From Clitopilus passeckerianus (taxonomy: Eukaryota; Basidiomycota; Agaricomycetes; Agaricales; Entolomataceae): a stretch of 64,000 bases of DNA. Location of the stretch: NCBI GenBank assembly GCA_944990035.1, contig CALYLX010000113.1:124001-188000 (forward strand). The letters run 5' to 3'. Below the pieces are notes generated by a model. That model did not search any database, had not been told where the DNA came from, and saw only the letters and a program-made list of their open reading frames with translations. Shown one piece after another: positions 38,160-49,745 of this stretch; the stretch's first letter is position 1, and each line of letters opens with the position of its first letter. A program made the position numbers and the translations under genes.

Positions 38160-39480
38160 CGGTGTGGCGGGGGGAGAAAGGTGTGAATTCTGATCTTCGC
38201 GGACTGTGAACGGCTTTCCGTCCTTTACGAAATGACAGGGGAGCATATCCGTCTCCTCGGAATTGGACTTGGCAAAATGCACGATCCCCCTCGAGGTAAT
38301 CAAGGCGAAGGCTTATGCCAACCTCTGTGATCCCCGTGTTCTCTGGGCCAGATCCCAGGGACCTCTGGATCCCCGAATAAATATGGGCGCCTTAATTGAG
38401 CCCTTCTGGAGTCCTGGAGGAACTTGTGGCAATGTGACCGTGTTCCGAGTTTTGAGGGAAGACCCATGATCAAAGCACGAGGAAGCATTTCTCTCGGAAT
38501 CTACCAGCTTGAAAACTGGAGCCGAGATCACCATCACACAGGACCAGGACTTCATTATGTGTGCGATAGTCAATTGGGTGGGAGGAGAAGGTTGACACCG
38601 CCAAAAGATACGAGGTCAGGAAAGGTGGCTATTCCGTCGCGGCTCCGGACAGTTCAGGGATTTGACAATCAACGACAGGTCCATCCATTCTTTAGCCACC
38701 GATGTCGCAACCCGGAATTCACGGCCTGAGAATTCAAATGCGTTGTGGCGGGTGCGTGGGTGTGTGCTTTGCTGCTATCTCGCTCTGCTGGACGGTACAT
38801 GTTGGGCCCAGAAGGCTACTAGATCCCAGCAGTCAACTCCACACTTGCTTTCCATTGGGCTCACTTCCTCTTCGCTAATGAGTGCAATAACGTCAGAATG
38901 ATCTCATTCACCGTGACTGCGGCCCGTACATAGTCGAGATTCTACCTGCGACGGCGGCGGCAGCATATGTGTTGCCAGTAATATGCCTCAAGTTGGCTAG
39001 TCCTGTAGTTCTGACAGAGAACCTTTAAGCAAATGTGCGGGTGTCTTCACGCAACTTCAATGAAAAGCGGTGGTAACGATCAGCGGGTCACAACCTTACG
39101 GCAACTGCCCTGGTTCTTCTTGCATGGATGAAATGTGCCCGAGAATGGATTGTGAGATGCGCTGCGCTACGAGCTGAGCACTCATCAAGCAAGACCGACA
39201 CAGGATTCGTCGTAAGCTTATTAGACGCCTAACGCCAAAGGCGACGCAGCACACCATGTTCTACTTTGCCATTTCTATGTAGCTATTTTGAACCTTGGTC
39301 GCTCTGTAACTATTCTTTGGCCCGTACGCCGCATCCGGTCGCCCAGAAGTCAAGGGCCACTTAGGAAACGAGCAAGTCTCCCTGAATATGCCTTACTCGG
39401 GTACTCGTCCAAGATACCACTTGCCCTTATCTTTTTCTTTCGTGAGGTCCCCACAGAACGAAGTGGTGGGATATAGGCTA
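38160..39480 (+). repeat. Duplicated F-box-flanking segment, copy 1
   Basis: Several stretches match 42500-43735 in order and orientation, for example around 38185 (GTGTGAATTCTGATC) with 42522 and 39300-39475 with 43550-43730. No continuous reading frame survives in either copy. Confidence 0.6.
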
Positions 39481-39644
39481 CAACCTTAAAAGTCACGTAA
39501 CTGACTAGGATGTATATCCCTACGATCGGTCAAGTAAGTATGAAGAGTGATCGGTTGGGGTGGGTTGCATCCAAGAGAAGGATGCCCGAACTCCAGAAGT
39601 CACAAGGGCGAGAGGCAGGCGCTTGGAGAAACGTAAGGGCCGCG

Positions 39645-40150
39645 AATTCTACTCATCAGCAAATGTAGCCCAAGGAAAGTTCTCCAAGTAGGTACGGGTA
39701 TCTACTGACCGATATATACGATGATCGATTCGTATGCAGGTCGATACTTGTACCACGGGTGACCAGCATATGGAGGAATATCGCACCGATAAGCGAGATA
39801 GACGCTCCCTGGTGGTTTCAGCCGTGGGGAAATTGAGGCTCTCAAGAATCAGCGCCAGAAGGCGACTCAAGGTTTGATATAAAGGTACCAAGATAGGAAC
39901 GGCCTTCCTTTGCCCGGTGCAGGACCAATTCCAGCAGCAGGGGGATTGGATTACGATATGGTCGAGTGATCAATAACAAATGCCAGACACTAGGAGGTGT
40001 TGCGGGAGGTGCTCAAACCAGGGATAGACATGACCTGCTATGCTGGGCCCCCGACTGGATTTGTTGGCACGGGTAATTCGAGAAGAACTCTGCGGCCTAG
40101 TGAGATTCCCTACTCCTTTTGAGGAAGTGTCATGGCCTCAACCCTTTGAG
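39645..40150 (+). repeat. Segment duplicated at 59395-59850
   Basis: Shared landmarks in order: TAGCCCAAGGAAA, GGTACGG, CTGACCGATAT, AATCGCACCGATAA, GACTCTCAA/GGCTCTCAA, AGCCAGAAGGCG-like, and GACTGGATT(T/C)GTTGGC. No reading frame is kept in common, so this looks like non-coding or long-decayed sequence. Confidence 0.6.
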
Positions 40151-41105
40151 TTCCGAGTTCTATCTTCAGATAGGACGAGGTTTTTCTGTTGAAAATCTTG
40201 GCTGTTTTTTTCGGCACATTTCGATATTCACATGTCTCGAATCGCCGGCATATTACCCTTTTAATTCATTTCTCTCATTTAATAAGTAAATTGATTCCCG
40301 CTCCGGTCCGGAGTTTCCTGTTATAGAAATGCAGGGCTTTTCCCTCAAGATGTGTCCAGTTTTTGATTCCGACCTTCTCTACTGTGCTGAACGCTCAAAA
40401 TTGAAACGGTCACATGATCACTATGGAGGTAAACCAATCACATGACCAGATGAGATTGAGGAAACTGATTGAGTCGAAGTTATGGTTCTTGAGCACTGCA
40501 CGTCGTGCATAGGCTAAGGTATGGTAAGCGCACATGAAGTCTTCCAAGTTCAAATTGAGTTGAAGGAAAGGATTTGGAATGCTTGGGCTTCGACAATTCT
40601 CCAGCGAAGGGTGGCTGTTCACTCGCGCTTGATGGGATCAATCCTCATCAATTTGCCGTCACACCTTGCGACTTTCACCAAGAAAATGATGAAAGATGTG
40701 TTTGTGAGCGAACTCAATGTGCTACCACATTCGCCCAAGCATTTGCCGTTGCTGCAGTATTTACTAAAACAAAGCTCACAAAAGAGATTTAAAAATTAGA
40801 ACGGGGGCAGGTCGTGCGAAGCAGCGACGCATCTTGGACCAAGTAGAATTATGTCATCGCGAGGGCAATGACAGATAAAACAATCTCTAAGACTTCATAC
40901 ACCGAGAGTTATGCTATTCTGCCCCGTTTGCACAAAAGATAAGCCGCGCAAACAATGAAATCGTGCACAATTGAGTGAACCACGCAAACTCTGGAGGCCA
41001 AGTCGAAGGCTGCGAAATAATCCGGATACCAGCTAGGATCAAAGGACTACAGTTGTGACCAATCAGATCATTAGAACTCCGACTCACAGTTCAAACGCGT
41101 AGAAC
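40151..41105. other. Gene-free stretch
   Basis: Two overlapping plus frames at 40521-40799 have no motif. Nothing else is seen. Confidence 0.4.
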
Positions 41106-41645
41106 TTGCATCTCGTAGTCGTTTCAACTACTGCGAACATTGACTATCTCGAACTTAACTATGGCAATGAAAAAGCTATCGGTTGGCAGGAAGAGATTGA
41201 GGAGATGGAAAAAACGAAAACTTTCAAGAACGTTTCCAACCTCAAGATGCTTAGACTCGACATTGTCCTCCTGAAATTCCATATCCCTCGGAACCAGCTC
41301 ACAAGCCTCGTCATAGGAGGTGGTAAATATTCGCTGTGTGTCACCCTTGAACTGCCGAAAGTAATTTCGTGTACTTATGCAATCCAAGAAACTCGAACAT
41401 TGCTCTATCCGTCGTATTCGAGGTGGATCCGCTGCTTTGCACCCGGATCTAAAATCCACGCAAGCGAAATATCTCTGCTCTTCCCAAGCTTCGCTCTCTC
41501 TTTCAGTCTTCAACACAACGGTGATGCAGTACACGACGATCTCTCGATGCCTTCGCTCCATGAATTGGAGGTGCAACGCGATGCACCCGCGTTCCCAATT
41601 CAAGCAATCGGCTCAATGCTCCAAAGATCGCCCCAGCCACTCTAA
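41106..41645 (+). pseudogene. F-box/LRR-like remnant, copy 2
   Basis: An open frame of 179 codons contains NIDYLELNYGNEKAIG, EEIEEMEKTKTF and NVSNLKMLRLDIVLL, matching the copy at about 36700-36850 (NLEYLEL, DIQELEALAEMERTG, FTLKTLIIRS). The F-box end is absent. Beyond about 41350 the similarity becomes patchy. It is a fragment of the duplicated F-box-like family. Confidence 0.5.
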
Positions 41646-42499
41646 TAGCAAGTGGGATCACTTGAGGCAGTCTCAAATTCCGTGTCCTCCCCCTAGCACG
41701 TCGAACTTCTATCTCGGGTATGTCGCTCCCTTGAAATGCTGACGTGTCAAACACCTCTAGACAAAGCTCTTATTAGCGCGATTGTATCGGCGGAGATGTT
41801 CAAGAAATCAGGGAGCTGTCCTGCTCTTGCTCGAAGGAGATCAATTCATGTGAAACTCCAGAGTTGTTCTCCGCTGAACTTTCACGCCCTCCTTCCCGCG
41901 ATACTTCGCGTGCTCATCGCCCTATGCTTCGCTTTTCAAACCCTTTTCGTTCTTAGACTATAGAGTTAAGGCGGATTTTTGGCTTCCGCTAGCTGACAGG
42001 GCTTCTTCCCTACAGGATTGGTCAACGCTCGATTTGGATCTGCGTGGACCTACAGCCTATTCATACCTACTTATTTTGAATGGAAGTGATATCTATTAGT
42101 GGCGTCCCCTTGGGTTTGCGAATAAGCTCAAGCGACTCATTGGGCAATCAATCTTCAACAAACGTACTTCTTGTGGACTTCGATGGCTTCCGGGTCAGGT
42201 GTTCTCACTCCAGCCTGCAATCATCCCCTATGTTCCCAGTGGCACACGAACTTCATGACTGGACTTATCCTTTTCGGCATCCCCCATCATCCTCGAAGTT
42301 CTCCAGACGGTGAAATCTCCTAGCATGGTAAAACCCTCACTTGATCGTTCTTACAAAAGCCAACTAATGCCAGCAGTGGAAGCTCTTAGTATGTTGTCAC
42401 GAGGCTTCTATTTACGCGACAATTCGAGCTAGCCTGGTATATGGGCGATCATCAGTTGTTTGGAATAAGACTTCTCGGCACCTCTGTCACGACCACCAA

Positions 42500-43735
42500 G
42501 GGGTTTGCTGGGGGGTGAAAGTTTGAATTCTGATCATCGCGGACGGTGAACGGCCTCCTGGCTTTACGAGATAACAGGGATGCTTGTCCACTCAGGGTCC
42601 GGTCATGATTTCCCGCGAGGTGATCAGGGTGACTTATGCCGACCTCATGACCCCGTCTTCGCTGACCTAGACATCATGGGACCCTCGGATCTCGAACTTG
42701 ACATGGACGCTTTGATTGAGGTTTTCTGGAGTCTGAAGAGGCTTATCGTGATGCGTCTGTTTTTTGAGCTACGGGGGAGGTTTATGATCAACCACGAGGG
42801 AACGCTTCTTTTTAGGAATCTGCCATCTTGAAAACGTTGGCCGGGATCACACACAGGATGGACTATTTTATTCATGTACTATCATATGTGCGATAGTCAC
42901 CCAAATTGTAGGTATCGCTGATCCGGCTGAAAGATCTGAGATCGGCGGAGTATGCCATTCCGTTGCACAGACGGCGCATTTATTCTTACGTCCAGTTACC
43001 GACGTCGCGGACCGGAATTTAACCCTGCGAATTCATATCGATTGTGGCGGTTGCGTGGGTACAAAGGCTTGGGCGGAGCAGCACCGTTCTGCCTGGCGGG
43101 GCTCAACTTGAATACATTTCTTTCCCTCCGCCGCTTACTTGGCCTCAAGCGATGCCATATAGCTTCGCTTATAAGCTCAAATGACGTCAGAATGACCTCA
43201 TTGATCGAGCCTGCAACAGTGCTTTGGAAAGCGTACGATCTAGCTTGGCATTCGTCAAGTCGTCGTGAAGGAGAATCTTTAAGCGGGGTTGGGCTTTCCA
43301 TACAGCTTTGATGAGGAGTGCGGTGACAATCACCGGATCGTAAATTACGTCAACTGTCCTTCGTCTTTCTTCCATGAATGAAACGTTATCCAGACTGAAT
43401 TGCGCGCCGTTCTAACCGGTGAGCCTAGTAACTTTTGTCAGTCGATGTCTATAGAAGGCTCGTAATAAGCTCATCAGAAGTTCGGATACCAATAAAGACT
43501 AGCGTAAAATGTTCTACTTTCCCTTTTGAGCTATTGTGAGTTTTGTCCTCTAGAATGTCAGGGCGCAGTTATCCTTTGGTCCCTGCATCGCTCTCCATTC
43601 TCCGGAAGCCAATGGCCACTCTGGTAACCGATACAAGACTGCCTGAAGATACCTTATTCAAGCAAAATGGCACTTATGGCTCATTTCTTCTATGCGGCTC
43701 ACCAGAAACGAAGCGACGAGAGGAAAGATAGAACC
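42500..43735 (+). repeat. Duplicated F-box-flanking segment, copy 2
   Basis: Counterpart of 38160-39480. A frame at 42580-42831 (DLELDMDALIEVFWSLKRL) may be a remnant of an F-box-type C-terminal LRR region; the first copy shows INMGALIEPFWSPGG in the matching place. Confidence 0.55.
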
Positions 43736-44697
43736 TTTACATCGGCCAATCTACCGAGACGTACAGCATCTATTTGTCTTATCGGCCACATATAAGTATG
43801 GATAACGATCGATCTCCAGCGGCAAAAGGGATACATTGGATCTGTCAGGCGACCAGGCCACGTTGTACAAGAACCCCTTCTTACCAGCGAGAACAAGAGC
43901 TACGCTACTCGAAAAATGAATAAACTTGTGAGCTCTGGCGGCCGAGTAAACTATACCGACCGTCGTTTCGAGAAAAGTTGGGTGGCACAGCCTAGACATT
44001 ATCCCGAGTCGCGAAAGCAACGCCAGATGGTCTCTAGCGACCTTGCATTAGGAGAAAGTATTTTAATGTCGAAATACCGTCCCAGGCCCACAAGCCCCAC
44101 GCTTAAGGCTTGGTCTAATCAACTCAAGTCAAACCAGCAATGCCTTCTACCAACCCCCTGCGTGGTGATCATCGTGTCTGAGTCATCATGCCGACTTCGT
44201 GGGAGCAAACTGCCTCAAACATACATTGCAAGACAGACCAATACAGACCAACGGACTTATGGCTTCTTCCAGGGCCCTGGCCAACGACATCCACAATGCC
44301 GGTACCGCGGGTTATAAGCCTTATCACGACACCACTGATTGGTCTGGTTGGTCTGCGGGCAACCATAGAATTGGTTGATACGATGAGATCTTACCACGAA
44401 TACGCGGGCTGTCTCGTAACGTCGAGGTTCCGATTTAGACATGGCCTCCCTCAATGTAGCCGCCGCACAGTCTCCTTGGGCCTTGCCCATATTCAAGCAT
44501 GTTCCTCCCGCGAAATTGGGCCCTGACTTCTTTTCAGAAAGACAAAAAAGGTCCCTGCTGTGGTATATAGGCCTCCGAGAAGCTCTGACAGTTCTGTCAC
44601 CCATGAGTTTATTTCTGTGGATTAAACTTTCAAGGTGCCTTGTCGCCCATATATCAGTGCTAATTCTGGCATCGCTCCGTTTCCCTCGTCGTAAACC

Positions 44698-45785
44698 ATG
44701 CAAGATCATCTCCTCCAGCTCCTGGATGAGGCCGTCGACGATCAATACTTCAGCTACTACGCTAAGCGGGAATACTCTCCGGGGACTTCGGTAAGGTTTG
44801 ATGTTGCTATCGCCTTCAGTGGATAGGTCTCAATGTGCATATTCGTAGCCTATCGTAACAGTGGCGGATTCGTTCTATCCGGGAGCATACCACATAGAAT
44901 CGGACCTTACTCTTATAACTGTCGACCAAGTTCTCTTCTATCTCAACATTGGGGTAGTCTGCAAGTACTCTCACAACGCATTTCAGCCTCTAATCGCCCG
45001 CGCGAATGTCTTGGCTGAAGGTGAACGACTAGCCCAGATTCCTGAAACGTCCGAAGTCATGGATGCTATGGCTCACTTTCTCTATGCACTTCCTTACACT
45101 GGTCAGGCCCCATCTCTCCGCACACTCATTGATGCGGTCCTTGCCATGCCCAAATACGAAATCGTTGCCTCAGCCTATCTTGTTCCCAATAATCCATGCT
45201 ACAATATAATCCTTGCGTTCACACCCCTTTTCCCACTAGAGGTCTATGCCCTAGCTGCTCAGTTCGACGTCGAGCATCTTGCTTCTTCGGCATCCTCGCA
45301 CCTTCTCTCTCTGTCGATCCCCGATATCTCGGATGAAATGGCCAACCACATTGGAGCTGTTTATCTGAAGAGGTTGTTTTCCCTCCATGCCGCTCGCGTG
45401 GAAGCGTTCAAGAGTCTCGTTGTACCAGGACCATACCCGCATGCACCAGCGAAACACTGCGACTTCTCTCAGCAGAAGAAGCTGGTGCGAGCTTGGGATC
45501 TCGTGGCAGCTCATCTTATTTGGGATCCGAGACCAGGTAGGACGACATTTTTCAAACTGTGGCTCAGAACAATATACTGACTGAAATCTTAGATCTTTCC
45601 ACTGGTACGATAATGTCTGCGTTTAATTCCCTCGGAGACCTGCTGGATTGTGGTCTATGCAGGGAAGCGTTGCAGAATAGGGTGAAAAAGGTCGTTGCAC
45701 AATGGGTCGTGGTAAAGGTCAGAGCGTTTTCTCGTAATCCTTGGTCCAGGAGCCCTGACTCTGCCCTATTCAGCGCACGATCTAG
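44698..45785 (+). CDS. BTB/POZ-type protein, paralogue 1 (305 residues)
   Basis: Exons 44698..44790, 44849..45536, 45593..45717 and 45774..45785 give 305 residues. BTB domains mediate dimerisation and often bind cullin-3; the partner is unknown. The domain starts at about residue 35 with ADSFYPGAY and SDLTLITVDQVLFYLN; the phrase IPETSEVMDAMAHFLYALPY fits its second half. Then come DAVLAMPKYEI, FPLEVYALAAQFDVEHLA, ISDEMANHIGAVYLKRL, and CGLCREALQNRVKKVVAQW near the end. This order of blocks is a family I know to be abundant in mushroom genomes. The last exon is only 12 bases (Arg-Thr-Ile-stop). The three paralogues in the window have identical third and fourth exon sizes. Confidence 0.85.
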
Positions 45786-47582
45786 CCATTTACATACCAC
45801 ACAAAAGTCGTTGTCGTCGACGCCATGACCTTTACTGACTACAGTCACGTTTTACTCAACGGAGATTTTACTTAATCCTGCTAAAAGCCACAGGTTGATT
45901 ACAGCCTGCACTATGTCCTTGCGCACTATACCCACTATACACGTGTTGGTTCCCCACTTTATGTGTATCCTTAGATTTGACGCTTTATGCCTTGATCATC
46001 AAAAGCACCTTAGCACCGCAGGCAATTCGTGACTTCGAGTGACCTACATCACCCTTGGAAAGCGGATTGCAAAAGATCTCAAGGGAAGGATCTGACCATG
46101 CTCTCCGATACTGATCTACTGATGTGTGTAGATCACTTATCTCGAGATTCTATAGAATCTCAATCTTGTCCGGCTCCTAAGCTGTGGTTAAATTGACTGA
46201 TCGAAGTAAAGTACATAGCCTTTGGAAATATGAGTAGTTACACAATGGCAGCGACAATGATAATGTTTCCACAGCGAGTGTACTGGACCATGAGGGTGAC
46301 GACAATATATAACGGAATTACATGGCTCGGTCTTGCATCGAGTTCATTGAAGCGCCCATGACGGCAAGACACGGAGGTATGATTGAACAGCGTTAGACGG
46401 AACTTTCTTAACGTGATCCCGGAGGCTGCTGTTCAGGAGATAGCAGATGATAACGGCAGCCGCGCTCGTTGCCCGGTTTGAATTCCAGTACTCAATTAAG
46501 CGCTGGAATTTTGTATTCTAGGTGTAGACTCGTGTATCCACGTGCTTCCGTGAGGGCAAAGGCTTCTTCCCCTCAGGTTGGCGATTTGATCCCGAATATG
46601 TAATCCATATGAAAGGAGATGGCGAGGGGAGTAAACAATTCCCTGGTATACAGTCTTTCCTTCTCCCTCGAGTCTGTGATCGATGACATAGAAACAGAGC
46701 GCATGAGGGAAGGTTCCGACTTGTCAGGGTCTGATTCGAGGCGGAAGGCTCCACATCCCTGATCCGGGTGTGAGTCCAGATGCCCCCCCAAAAACAAGGG
46801 TTGAGGAAAGCGTACATATCTTTCTACCAATACAGTAATCCGACCAGAGGTCGATTACAGGTACAAAATTACAAACATAGGGTTTGGTGGGATTTCAGAC
46901 TCATAAATCTTTGCCTACAGCGAAGCATGAAGGAGCAAAGGGATTTACAGCGGTCAAAATAGCGGGAGATTGCTCCATTTATTTGTAGAGCTGCACGTCC
47001 GGACGGTTCCGGTGCGGATCAGCCTCGGGTGTATAAGGTCTTGTCAATGGTCATGGAGGAGAAGGGACTCAGATCGGTGATCGACAGTGACCTGAATTGG
47101 TATTCATAGGTTGGCATGACCAGTTCGATCAGTCCATGACATTCGCCAGGTGGTGGCCATTGTTAAGCCAGTCGCCCATGATCCAGGCATTCCTACACAC
47201 GTTTCGGAGCATTACGATAACGATTAAGCCTCATCTCCGGCAAGGCTCGGATATTTATATTGGGATCCACAAGCCCTCAGAGCTCAAATGATTGAAGAAG
47301 TTCAAAATGTCTTCTAGGGTAGCACTAGCGGTTTATGCATTAAGCATATCCATGATCAAACCTGTACTAGACAGACTTCTCCAAAAGAACCGGCTGTTCG
47401 AGGATCCACCTCCCATATACATACGTTTCGTCTTGTCACCTAAAAGACATTCTTGCTGCGATTAAATAGGTGTTGACTTTTTGTCGAGCAATTGAAAAAA
47501 AATTGAAATTAAAGAAGTATCATTCCATAGAGAAGTAATAGAAGCCTCGACTGCACGGCCGTCGACCAGGTAAATTTAAATT
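45786..47582. other. Spacer between BTB paralogue 1 and the ATG17 remnant
   Basis: Mostly matches 61712-63172, but with different content at 46500-46985. No supported gene. Confidence 0.5.
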
Positions 47583-49745
47583 TCAAAGTGTATATGTTCT
47601 CACGTTTTCCTGTCCTGTCCCTGTCTCCGCTTCCATTGAGGTTCGCATCGATCCTCTCCCTAGCCTCTGTGACTAATGCCTCATCAATCTCTCGTAAGTA
47701 CTCCCAGACATCTTCCCTCTCCTTGGCTATGACGTCCCGCCTGGTGCATGCATAGCCGACGTAGACACAGATATCCTCTGGCAGGTGTACGCCGTACGAC
47801 GAGTTGAATGATTGGTGCAATTGGTTCTCTTCCGCGTATACGGTAAATATATATCAGGATAAGACACAACTGTGATAGCGGAAGCTGGCGAGAAAAGCGA
47901 GAAAAGGGATGAAGCTCACCGTTACTCATATCCATCAATTGCCCTATCATCCATCGCACGATAGCTTCTGCAGCCTCTCTATACTGTCTCCTCGCCAATT
48001 CTAGCACGAATTCATTGAACGCCAGTTGATAACGATACATCTATTTTTAAGATGAATTAATGAGTCGAATCATTCATGGAGAGCGGAGAGGGTAGAGGAG
48101 CATGCGGCGGAGATCGACAATTCGAACGAAAGCATCGCTTCCATTATCGACCGGAGAGAAGAGAGATGGTTTATTGTTTGAGAAGGGCCAGCTGAGTTTT
48201 GGAAGTCTGTCGTAAGGAAAGGATTTTCTCCCTGCAGGGAGTAATCAGTGCCCAGAGTGTTGAGCAGAGGGTGGGAAAACGAGAGGAAACACCTACTGCT
48301 TCAATTCTATAGCCTCACAGCTATCCTCCAATTAATCACAGGTAGCTCCTCTATATCCCTATTCATCTGCATAAGATCTTCCTCGCTGAATACTTCCGGC
48401 CCCCCTGCTCTGTCACCGCCACCACTGCCGTAGGGAGAAGTCCGGCCTGCACGAGGGCTCACCCCTTCACTCCCCTGCAACGCTTGTTCCATCACGCGGT
48501 AACGTGCGGTCAGTGACTCGAGCTGCACAGCCATATCAGTTGAGCGGTTATCCGTTATCCTGAAGGGAGGTTAATGTTGTTACTGTTGGAGCGTATGAGA
48601 CCTGTGGATCATGGTTCGATGACGACGGTGGCTGGAGAGGCGGGAATGTGGATGGTGGAGTCGCTAATGGGGAGAGGGTGGTGGAGCCAAATGTTTGTTC
48701 GACAGACAACTCGAGAAAAGTGAGGGAGGGTAGGATGGTTCGAATCGTCTCAACGGTGGTCATGAGCGTTTCGGGCTATAGATCTGTTTGAGCCAACGTT
48801 TTCTGAAAAGAAAAAAAGGCATTAAGTACTCAGGAAGATAAAGGCGAGAATAAATATAACTTACCTCAAGCTGGGTCCTATCCTCCTCTATGCTGTCCTA
48901 CAATTCTTCGATAGCAGCATCGTCCAAAAAATCACGGAGAGTCTTCTATTCGGGCCGATCGTTCATCTTCCTTGAATTTTTTCCGTAGCAGCCTGTGAGC
49001 TGGCATTGACACTGCTTCCACTCCAGGAACATGTGGGTGAATGCAATAAGGGAGAATAGGAAGGTCGGATGGTAGATGAAAGCTGTGTGAGATGTTATAG
49101 GAGGATGAAGATCGGCCAGCAGGACCAGACTCTCCTACTGCGGGACGGGAGCCAGAGGAACGACCATTGCTTCCATCCGCGTTCTTCGGTTGGAAATCGA
49201 AGGCCGAAGAGCGACAACGATGCAGAGTCAACACCAGTGTTGTGGAAGTCGGGAGGTACATGTTGTGTGCCGAAGGATTCCGGAATCGAGTCTAGGGAGT
49301 CAGTGTGCTGGTTCCTTAGATTGTCCTATATCTGAAGCTTTGAAGGGGTGAGAGATGTCGTCCGAGACAGAGGAAAGGAAAGGTAGACCTATATATAAGT
49401 GACTCCGAATCATTGTCCGGTTCTCTTCAGTGGTCTTCGCCACTGTGCCCACAAGCTGCGCGCAGAAAGACTTAGAAAAAAATGTAGCACTGGAGAGCCA
49501 ACATACCCTAAGCTGCTCGTTGACGGCATCCTTAACCGTCTTACTACCCTCGTATCAAGTGCGAGTATGTCGATAGCGGCTTTGGCAGACGTGTGAGCGC
49601 GTGAACAAAGTTGCTCCCCGCATCGCAAAGCTTGCTTAGATTGGGGGACGAGCGAAACTTGATGAGGCTGTTCTTGAGACGGAGAGGACACAGAAAGATT
49701 CTGATCGCCGTGTTGGAACGATGTTTGGAAGCAAGCTGTGTTTGG
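47583..49745 (-). pseudogene. ATG17: Decayed ATG17 copy
   Basis: The protein is a scaffold of the Atg1 kinase complex at the phagophore. The N-terminal phrase LVPQSKQALRCGEQLCSRAH and AAIDILALD is read near 49700-49560, then a frame change is needed to read KTVKDAVNEQLR. TLRDFLDDAAIEEL is followed by TAG at 48898-48900. KTLAQTDL is followed by TAG at 48776-48778, where a Tyr codon is expected before PETLMTTVETIR. Later exons read MNRDIEELPVI, YQLAFNEFVLELARRQYREAAE, and FNSSYGVHLPEDICVYVG. A frame mismatch also affects the C-terminus. No ATG is found in frame with the N-terminal part. The copy at 63173-64000 shows the intact form. Confidence 0.75.

Larger units (their letters stand above)
44370..49745 (+). 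repeat. Segmental duplication BTB-ATG17, inner copy
   Basis: Collinear with 60195 to beyond 64000: upstream flank, BTB-type gene, a spacer, and ATG17 on the opposite strand. Spacer matches include CCTGCTAAAAGCCACAGGT (45875 with 61806) and GGTTCCGGTGCGGATCAG (47006 with 62576). In the spacer about 485 bases here (46500-46985) replace about 160 bases in the outer copy. Confidence 0.8.
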
